Below are positions 16,059 to 21,996 of a DNA stretch of 21,996 bases, piece after piece. The stretch lies in assembly GCA_002342255.1 (NCBI GenBank), contig DDPP01000081.1, forward strand, positions 19,007 to 41,002, read 5' to 3'. A program made the position numbers and the translations under genes. How positions within the stretch are numbered: position 1 is the first letter of the stretch; each line of letters starts with the position of its first letter. The stretch is from Micrococcales bacterium UBA2465 (lineage in GTDB: Bacteria; Actinomycetota; Actinomycetes; Actinomycetales; Microbacteriaceae). The notes beneath the pieces were generated by a model. It saw only the letters and a list, made by a program, of their open reading frames with translations. It was not told the origin of the DNA and ran no database searches.

Positions 16059-19000
16059 TGCCAAAGAGGGAAGACATTAAGAGCGTCCTTGTGATCGGTT
16101 CAGGGCCAATTGTGATTGGGCAGGCTTGCGAATTCGACTACTCTGGCACGCAAGCCTGCAGGGTTCTAAGATCTGAAGGGGTAAGAGTAATCCTGGTAAA
16201 CAGCAATCCAGCAACCATTATGACTGATCCTGATTTCGCCGATGCAACCTATGTTGAACCTATTACGCCCGAAATAATCGAATCGATCATCATCAAAGAA
16301 AAACCTGATGCAATACTTCCAACCTTGGGCGGCCAAACGGCTCTAAACGCAGCTATGTCGCTCCACGAACTAGGAATTCTAGAAAAATACAAGGTTGAAC
16401 TGATAGGCGCAAATGTTGCCGCGATCAAAGCTGGTGAAGATAGGCAATCTTTCAAGGAACTCGTTATTAAATCTGGAGCAGATGTTGCTAAAAGCTTCAT
16501 TGCTCACGACATGGACCAGGTTCTGCATGCTGCCGAGCAGTTGGGTTATCCACTTGTTGTTCGCCCATCGTTTACTATGGGTGGCCTTGGCTCTGGGTTC
16601 GCCTACAACGAAGCGGACCTCCGCAGGATTGCTGGTGCTGGTTTAATGGCTAGCCCCACAACTGAAGTCCTTCTAGAAGAATCAATTCTTGGCTGGAAAG
16701 AGTATGAACTCGAATTAATGCGAGATAAGGCAGATAACACTGTCGTGGTTTGTTCTATTGAAAACGTGGATCCGGTAGGTGTTCACACCGGTGATTCGAT
16801 CACAGTAGCGCCTGCACTAACTCTCACCGACCGCGAGTACCAAAAGCTTAGAGACATAGGCATCGACATCATTCGTGCAGTTGGAGTTGACACTGGTGGG
16901 TGCAACATCCAGTTTGCTGTTGAACCAAGCACGGGACGTGTAATCGTTATCGAGATGAACCCGCGAGTTAGCAGATCCTCCGCTCTCGCGTCAAAGGCAA
17001 CAGGGTTTCCGATAGCCAAAATTGCGGCAAAGCTAGCGATTGGCTATCGCTTAGATGAAATTCCGAATGACATAACTAAAGTAACCCCAGCATCTTTCGA
17101 ACCTACACTGGATTATGTAGTTGTTAAAGTTCCGCGTTTCGCATTTGACAAATTCCCAGCCGCCGACGCTACCTTGACTACCACGATGAAGTCGGTAGGT
17201 GAGGCGATGGCTATAGGTCGGAATTTTGCTCAGGCATTGCAAAAGGCTCTGCGTAGCTTAGAAAAACGGGGGTCGTCCTTCCATTGGGATCAGCAGAACC
17301 AGAACATGAGCGAGCTTTTAGAACTCTCTAAGATACCTACAGACGGGCGAATAGTTTCTGTGCAGCAAGCGCTCCGTGTTGGAGCAACCATTGAAGAATG
17401 TTTCGAAGCAACCAAGATTGATCCCTGGTTCCTGGAACAAATTCAATACCTAAATTCGGTTGCTGAGGAGATCCGAACTGCGGGCTGTTTGGACTACGAA
17501 CTACTGCAGTTCGCTAAAGAGAATGGCTTCAGTGATGTTCAAATTGCAAGTATTCGTGGTCTCAACGAGGTCGAGGTTCGAAGTTTGCGACACTCACTCG
17601 GATTGCGACCAGTATTTAAAACTGTTGATACCTGCGCAGGTGAATTCCCCGCCCTAACTCCTTACCACTACAGCAGCTATGACCAGGAGACCGAAGTTGT
17701 ACCCTCTTACAGACGTAAAGTGGTGATTGTGGGATCGGGCCCTAACCGAATTGGTCAAGGTGTTGAGTTTGACTACTCGTGCGTCCACGCTTCATTCGCG
17801 CTTCGCGATGCGGGCTTCGAAACGATCATGATTAACTGCAACCCGGAGACAGTCTCGACGGACTACGACACGTCTGATCGGCTTTATTTCGAACCGTTGA
17901 CTCTCGAAGATGTTTTGGAAGTCATCCACGCGGAATCCGAATCTGGAGAACTTATAGGGGTTGTTGTCCAACTAGGCGGGCAGACCGCATTAGGTTTGGC
18001 TCAAGGTTTGGCTGATAATGGTGTGAAGATCCTAGGGACAACCCCGGAAGCTATAGATCTGGCTGAAGAGCGGGGAGCGTTCAGTCGAATACTCCAAGAT
18101 GCAAACCTAATTGCACCTGCCAATGGCACAGCCACTAATCTTCCAGAAGCTCAGGAGGTTGCCAATAGAATCGGGTACCCGGTTCTGGTGCGCCCGAGTT
18201 TCGTGCTCGGTGGAAGGGGAATGGAGATTGTCTACGATAAGAATGCACTTGTGGGCTATTTCGATCGCATTGCAGACCAAGCTATAGTCGGGCCGAAGCA
18301 TCCATTACTAGTTGATAGGTTCCTTGATGAGGCCATAGAAATAGATATCGATGCAATCTATGACGGTGAGCAACTCTACGTGGGTGGTGTGATGGAACAC
18401 ATAGAGGAAGCTGGTATCCATTCTGGAGATTCCTGCTGCACCTTGCCTCCAATCACTCTCAGTCAAAGTCAAATCAATAGGGTGCGCGAGGCAACTTTGC
18501 AGATTGCCCAAGGAATTGGGGTTAGGGGCTTGCTGAATGTTCAATTTGCCTTGGCGCATGATGTGCTCTATGTTTTGGAAGCCAACCCAAGGGCATCTCG
18601 CACAGTTCCTTTTGTGTCCAAAGCGCTTGGCATAACCCTTGCTAAAGCAGCGGCCTTAGTGATGGTAGGGAAGAAGGTTTCAGATCTAATTGAGGAAGGT
18701 CACCTGCCAGCTCGGGATGGGACTCATATCCCACAAGGAAGTACTATTTCAGTCAAAGAAGCCGTGCTTCCATTTAAACGTTTTGCTACAAAGGATGGAC
18801 GCTTCGTTGATTCATTGCTTGGACCTGAAATGCGGTCAACAGGTGAGGTAATGGGGATAGATGTAGATTTCCCTAAAGCATTTGCAAAAGCTCAATCAGC
18901 AGCGGGAAGTGCTTTACCAACTGCTGGAACCATCTTTGTTTCGGTTGCGGACCGAGACAAACACCAGTTCATTTTGCCGGTCCGACGCCTAGCGCAACTT

Positions 19001-19354
19001 GGCTACAAAATTCTGGCGACTGTAGGAACAGCATCAATTTTGCAACGTCACGGGATCGAAGCCACTGTGGTTAGAAAACACTCTGCCGATGACAGTGCCC
19101 CAATCGGCCCAACCATCGTCGAACTGATTTCGCAAGGAGCTATTGACGCAGTTGTTAACACTCCCAGTGGAAGCGATGCAAGAAAAGACGGCTATGAAAT
19201 TCGAGCAGCAACTACAGCAGCTGACGCTCCAATTTTCACTACTATTACACAATTAGCGGCTGCGATTGGCTCTTTCGAACAGGTCATCCAAGGGCCGTTT
19301 TCAGTAAAGTCTCTTCAAGAGCACGCCTTAGATCGGAGAAAACTACTTGCCTGA
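16058..19354 (+). CDS. carB: carbamoyl-phosphate synthase large subunit
   Basis: CarB (1098 residues) makes carbamoyl phosphate from bicarbonate, ammonia and two ATP, serving both pyrimidine and arginine synthesis. The two homologous synthetase halves are clear: the first opens with [21 protein letters not shown] and has [12 protein letters not shown] and [18 protein letters not shown]; the second begins near 551 with [20 protein letters not shown] and has [14 protein letters not shown] and [16 protein letters not shown]. An oligomerisation region lies between (about 400-545), and a methylglyoxal-synthase-like allosteric domain covers about 955-1085, where nucleotides such as UMP bind in relatives. 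Length is normal for the family. ATG at 16058 overlaps the carA stop (TAATG), and its end overlaps pyrF by 8 nt. Confidence 0.98.
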   Translation: MPKREDIKSVLVIGSGPIVIGQACEFDYSGTQACRVLRSEGVRVILVNSNPATIMTDPDFADATYVEPITPEIIESIIIKEKPDAILPTLGGQTALNAAMSLHELGILEKYKVELIGANVAAIKAGEDRQSFKELVIKSGADVAKSFIAHDMDQVLHAAEQLGYPLVVRPSFTMGGLGSGFAYNEADLRRIAGAGLMASPTTEVLLEESILGWKEYELELMRDKADNTVVVCSIENVDPVGVHTGDSITVAPALTLTDREYQKLRDIGIDIIRAVGVDTGGCNIQFAVEPSTGRVIVIEMNPRVSRSSALASKATGFPIAKIAAKLAIGYRLDEIPNDITKVTPASFEPTLDYVVVKVPRFAFDKFPAADATLTTTMKSVGEAMAIGRNFAQALQKALRSLEKRGSSFHWDQQNQNMSELLELSKIPTDGRIVSVQQALRVGATIEECFEATKIDPWFLEQIQYLNSVAEEIRTAGCLDYELLQFAKENGFSDVQIASIRGLNEVEVRSLRHSLGLRPVFKTVDTCAGEFPALTPYHYSSYDQETEVVPSYRRKVVIVGSGPNRIGQGVEFDYSCVHASFALRDAGFETIMINCNPETVSTDYDTSDRLYFEPLTLEDVLEVIHAESESGELIGVVVQLGGQTALGLAQGLADNGVKILGTTPEAIDLAEERGAFSRILQDANLIAPANGTATNLPEAQEVANRIGYPVLVRPSFVLGGRGMEIVYDKNALVGYFDRIADQAIVGPKHPLLVDRFLDEAIEIDIDAIYDGEQLYVGGVMEHIEEAGIHSGDSCCTLPPITLSQSQINRVREATLQIAQGIGVRGLLNVQFALAHDVLYVLEANPRASRTVPFVSKALGITLAKAAALVMVGKKVSDLIEEGHLPARDGTHIPQGSTISVKEAVLPFKRFATKDGRFVDSLLGPEMRSTGEVMGIDVDFPKAFAKAQSAAGSALPTAGTIFVSVADRDKHQFILPVRRLAQLGYKILATVGTASILQRHGIEATVVRKHSADDSAPIGPTIVELISQGAIDAVVNTPSGSDARKDGYEIRAATTAADAPIFTTITQLAAAIGSFEQVIQGPFSVKSLQEHALDRRKLLA

Positions 19355-20213
19355 AAATTTCTCCAGGAAGCTTGAGAGAGCTTTTAGTAACTATGGTCAG
19401 CTCTGTGTTGGTGTTGATCCACATGCGACGCTGCTCATAGATAACGGCATCGACGACTCACTTCAAGGGCTAGAAGAATTCTCATCCCGCCTACTTGAAG
19501 GCATGATTGGTCATGTTGGCATAGTTAAGTTTCAGGTTTCCTTTTTCGAACGGTTTGGCTCTGCAGGACTAAAGGTGCTAGAAAATCAATTGTCACTTGC
19601 CAAGCAGGAGGGCTTGTTAGTAATAGCAGATGCAAAGCGTGGAGACATTGGTTCAACTATGGCAGCTTATGCTGACGCCTGGTTAGGCAAAGATGCTTCT
19701 TTCATTTGTGACGCGCTTACAGTCAATCCCTTCTTAGGCGTTGGATCGCTCGAGCCAGCGATGGCAGCTGCTGTTGAGAGAGGAAAGGGGCTTTTCGTGT
19801 TGTGCGCAACATCAAATCCAGAAGCGCAAACTGTTCAAGGCTCAATGCGGGATGGAGTGGGTCTCTCGAAATCAATAGCAAACGACGTTTCTAAATTCAA
19901 CAAACTAACCTCCCAATCAAATTCAAGGTTCGGTTCAATCGGTCTTGTTGTTGGTGCAACAGTGGACCTTCTACAAAACGAATTAGATGATCTAAATTCA
20001 GAAGGGTCTAAGCTTCGTTCGCCGATTTTGTCCCCTGGTTTCGGAGCCCAAGGTGTCAACCTCACGCAAGCCAAGGAAATATTTCCGAACACCTTTGGCG
20101 ATACAATTTTCAGCGCTTCAAGAAGCATTCTTCGAAACGGCCTAGCTGGAGTGGACAAGACGATTATCGCTGACGCCACTGTTCTGGCAGATGCTCTGGG
20201 CGGTAAAATTTAG
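19347..20213 (+). CDS. pyrF: orotidine 5'-phosphate decarboxylase (type 2)
   Basis: PyrF (288 residues) decarboxylates OMP to UMP, the last step of the pathway. It is the longer type 2 form seen in mycobacteria: CVGVDPH near the N-terminus, [15 protein letters not shown], the catalytic DAKRGD at 95-100 with K97, and the C-terminal LSPGFGAQG phosphate-binding segment. The start is TTG at 19347 overlapping carB by 8 nt (TTGCCTGA); it gives a family-like N-terminus, and no other start codon lies closer to the first conserved block. It ends one base before the gmk ATG. PyrD and PyrE, which make its substrate, are not in this window. Confidence 0.95.
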   Translation: MPENFSRKLERAFSNYGQLCVGVDPHATLLIDNGIDDSLQGLEEFSSRLLEGMIGHVGIVKFQVSFFERFGSAGLKVLENQLSLAKQEGLLVIADAKRGDIGSTMAAYADAWLGKDASFICDALTVNPFLGVGSLEPAMAAAVERGKGLFVLCATSNPEAQTVQGSMRDGVGLSKSIANDVSKFNKLTSQSNSRFGSIGLVVGATVDLLQNELDDLNSEGSKLRSPILSPGFGAQGVNLTQAKEIFPNTFGDTIFSASRSILRNGLAGVDKTIIADATVLADALGGKI

Positions 20214-20214
20214 C

Positions 20215-20766
20215 ATGACTAGATTGACAGTGATTGCCGGTCCCACTGCAGTTGGTAAGGGAACTGTGGTTCGGGAAATCTTGGCGATGCACCCTGAAAT
20301 CCAGTTATCTATTTCGGTAACAACTCGACCACCCAGACCCGGCGAAATAGATGGTGTTCACTACCATTTCGTCTCTCCAGATGAATTCGATCGAATGATT
20401 GCTGGCGGTGAACTGCTGGAATACGCCACTGTGCACAAGCTGAATCAATATGGCACTCCTAGGAGACCAGTCGAAGTTGCCCTAGCGTCTGGAAAACAAA
20501 TAATCCTAGAAATTGATATTCAAGGCGCTAGGCAAATAAAAAAGAGTATGCCGACGGCTAACTTGATCTTTATCTCTCCGCCAACCGAAGAAGATTTGGT
20601 CAAACGGTTAGCATCGCGTGGTACCGAGGACGATGAAGAAATCAGGGTCCGTTTAGCCACAGCAAGGCTAGAAATGGCTTCAGCTGGCGAATTCGACCAT
20701 ATTGTTGTGAATCACGAGGTAGCGCAATGCGCCAAAGAGGTCTTAGAATTGATGCAGGCCAATTAG
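20215..20766 (+). CDS. gmk: guanylate kinase
   Basis: Gmk (183 residues) phosphorylates GMP and dGMP to the diphosphates. The P-loop GPTAVGKGT is at 9-17, with SVTTRPPRPGEIDGVHYHFVS in the GMP-binding region, GGELLEYATVHKLNQYGTP, and the lid arginines in RLASRGTEDDEEIRVRL. The Thr-Ala in the P-loop, in place of the common Ser-Gly, is what I recall from Microbacteriaceae. I chose the ATG at 20215, one base after the pyrF stop, over the in-frame start at 20191, which overlaps pyrF and adds unrelated residues. The ribosome binding site is weak, so it may depend on coupling to pyrF. No mIHF-like gene or N-terminal fusion is present, unlike in relatives. Confidence 0.96.
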   Translation: MTRLTVIAGPTAVGKGTVVREILAMHPEIQLSISVTTRPPRPGEIDGVHYHFVSPDEFDRMIAGGELLEYATVHKLNQYGTPRRPVEVALASGKQIILEIDIQGARQIKKSMPTANLIFISPPTEEDLVKRLASRGTEDDEEIRVRLATARLEMASAGEFDHIVVNHEVAQCAKEVLELMQAN

Positions 20767-20799
20767 CCGAAATTTTCCCCTTATTGTAGAAAGCATTAC

Positions 20800-21057
20800 A
20801 TGTCTGAAAAACTAGAAGGAATCGTTTCTCCATCAATTGATTCCCTGATGAACAAACACAACTCCAAATATGGATTGGTTATTTTCGCGGCAAAAAGAGC
20901 CCGCCAGATAAACGATTATTACTCCGCCTTGCACGGTGGCTCACTTTTCGACAATGTTGGCCCACTAGTCGACGCAGCCGTCGATGACAAGCCACTGTCA
21001 ATTGCTATGCGCGAGATTGTTGCAGGAGCAGTAGTTCCGGCTGAAGAAGCCAAGTAA
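20800..21057 (+). CDS. rpoZ: RNA polymerase omega subunit
   Basis: The omega subunit (85 residues) helps assemble RNA polymerase by clamping the beta' C-terminus. The N-terminal helix region [27 protein letters not shown] has the conserved A-x-x-RAR-x-IN pattern, and the C-terminal part ends [14 protein letters not shown]. Length fits actinobacterial omega. It starts 33 nt after gmk with a modest GAAAG upstream. The gmk-rpoZ-coaBC order is conserved in actinobacteria and many other bacteria. Confidence 0.95.
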   Translation: MSEKLEGIVSPSIDSLMNKHNSKYGLVIFAAKRARQINDYYSALHGGSLFDNVGPLVDAAVDDKPLSIAMREIVAGAVVPAEEAK

Positions 21058-21070
21058 TCAAAGGTACCTT

Positions 21071-21996
21071 TTGCGCATTCTGGTCGGCATCACCGGAGGG
21101 ATTGCGGCGTACAAGTCCGCGACTTTAGTTAGAAATCTGACCGAACTAGGTCACGATGTAAAAGTACTGCCGACACAAAATGCCTTGCGATTTATTGGTG
21201 CCGCAACCCTAGAAGCACTCTCTCACAACTCAATAGATCCAGACCTGTATACCCAAGTCGATGAAGTTAAGCACATCACCCTTGCCCAGGAAGCGGATCT
21301 TATTATTGTTGCTCCTGCCACTGCAGCGTTCATCGCCAGGTACGCTTCGGGTATCGCCGATGACTTGCTGTTGAATGTCCTGTTAGCGACTACCGCAACA
21401 GTAGTGATTGCCCCAGCAATGCATTCTGAGATGTGGCTACATCCGGCAACTGTTGCCAACATTCAAACCTTAGAAGCTCGAGGGATTCACATTATCGAGC
21501 CTGCGGTTGGACGTTTGACTGGCAAAGACACTGGCGTTGGAAGATTACCCGAACCGGACGAGATTATTAGCCTCGCTCTCTCATTAGAAGCCAGAGGCAA
21601 GTACCTGCTAGGCAAGAAAATAGTGGTTGCTGCAGGTGGTACTCACGAGCCCATTGATGAAGTTCGCTTTATTGGAAATCGTTCCTCCGGAAAACAAGGC
21701 ATAGCGATAGCGTCGGAAGCCAAAGCCAGGGGAGCGCATGTAATTCTCATTGCAGCCAACATAGAGATAGACATCCCTCCTTCAATCGAGGTAGTTCGAG
21801 TGTCATCAACGGCAGAGGTGCAGTTAGCTTTATCTAGTTATCTTGATGCGGACATAATCTGTATGCCGATAGCCGTAAGTGACTTCAGAGTTGAACAGCC
21901 AGTTCAAGGAAAAATCCACAGAAGTGACAACGAAGATCTTCATCTACACCTGGTCAACAACCCCGATCTGCTAAAGGAACTAGCGACTAAGCGAGC
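21071..21996 (+). CDS. coaBC: bifunctional phosphopantothenoylcysteine decarboxylase / phosphopantothenate-cysteine ligase (partial)
   Basis: The first 308 residues of CoaBC are visible; the C-terminus lies beyond the right edge. The enzyme carries out two coenzyme A steps: ligation of cysteine to phosphopantothenate and FMN-dependent decarboxylation. The CoaC half (1 to about 175) shows GITGGIAAYKS, the catalytic H68 in VKHITL, APATAAFIA and APAMHSEMW; the Cys-containing loop of Escherichia CoaC reads RLTGKDTGVGRLPEP here, a form I recall from actinobacteria. The CoaB half begins near 180 with VVAAGGTHEPIDEVRFIGNRSSGKQG and has AVSDFR at 269-273. The lysine-rich KIKK motif of CoaB is KIHR, keeping K281. 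Start: TTG at 21071 with AAAGG at 21060-21064. Confidence 0.93.
   Translation, partial: MRILVGITGGIAAYKSATLVRNLTELGHDVKVLPTQNALRFIGAATLEALSHNSIDPDLYTQVDEVKHITLAQEADLIIVAPATAAFIARYASGIADDLLLNVLLATTATVVIAPAMHSEMWLHPATVANIQTLEARGIHIIEPAVGRLTGKDTGVGRLPEPDEIISLALSLEARGKYLLGKKIVVAAGGTHEPIDEVRFIGNRSSGKQGIAIASEAKARGAHVILIAANIEIDIPPSIEVVRVSSTAEVQLALSSYLDADIICMPIAVSDFRVEQPVQGKIHRSDNEDLHLHLVNNPDLLKELATKR

Noticed and set aside
1..21996. A novel defence, mobile or biosynthetic system
   Set aside because: Every long frame is a recognisable housekeeping gene in conserved order; no transposase, integrase, repeat array, attachment site, tRNA boundary or composition break was seen.

Overview
The window is a stretch of ordinary chromosome from a member of the Actinomycetota, most likely a low-GC relative of the Microbacteriaceae (planktonic Luna/acII-type lineages would fit). 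Reasons: the zinc-free S4 protein, the DUF349 protein, the membrane-anchored cyclophilin and the type II dehydroquinase all look actinobacterial; the gene order rpsD-DUF948-small membrane protein-alaS-ruvX-mltG-aroE-aroC-aroK-aroB-aroQ-efp-nusB-pyrR-pyrB-pyrC-carA-carB-pyrF-gmk-rpoZ-coaBC is the one I know from Microbacteriaceae; GC is in the mid-40s percent by eye, low for that family; and gene packing is very tight. The assignment rests on recalled family features, not a database search.

Layout. Positions 1-1322 (minus strand) hold a membrane-anchored peptidylprolyl isomerase followed by the N-terminal part of a DUF349 protein that runs off the left edge. Positions 1323-1686 are the only long gene-free stretch: a divergent intergenic region with three inverted repeats and a good candidate promoter for rpsD. 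From 1687 to the right edge, 22 genes all point rightwards with gaps of 0-79 nt, many of them overlapping, and I see no intrinsic terminator between them. In order: translation and membrane genes (rpsD, DUF948, a 63-residue membrane protein, alaS, ruvX, mltG); five of the seven shikimate enzymes (aroE, aroC, aroK, aroB, aroQ); efp and nusB; the pyrimidine operon (pyrR, pyrB, pyrC, carA, carB, pyrF); then gmk, rpoZ and the 5' part of coaBC.

How the genes work together. AroB, AroQ, AroE, AroK and AroC cover steps 2, 3, 4, 5 and 7 of the chorismate pathway (DAHP synthase and EPSP synthase are not here). CarAB, PyrB, PyrC and PyrF cover UMP synthesis except PyrD and PyrE. PyrR very probably controls the pyr operon through an RNA hairpin just upstream of its own start codon, whose lower stem would trap the Shine-Dalgarno sequence; this is the clearest regulatory signal in the window.

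I found no mobile element, CRISPR array, tRNA, rRNA, toxin-antitoxin pair, defence gene or biosynthetic cluster. I do not think the window holds an undescribed system. The points worth a second look are regulatory RNA candidates, start-codon choices, the uncharacterised small membrane-protein pair before alaS, and apparent gene losses (rarA, mIHF-like protein) relative to related genomes.
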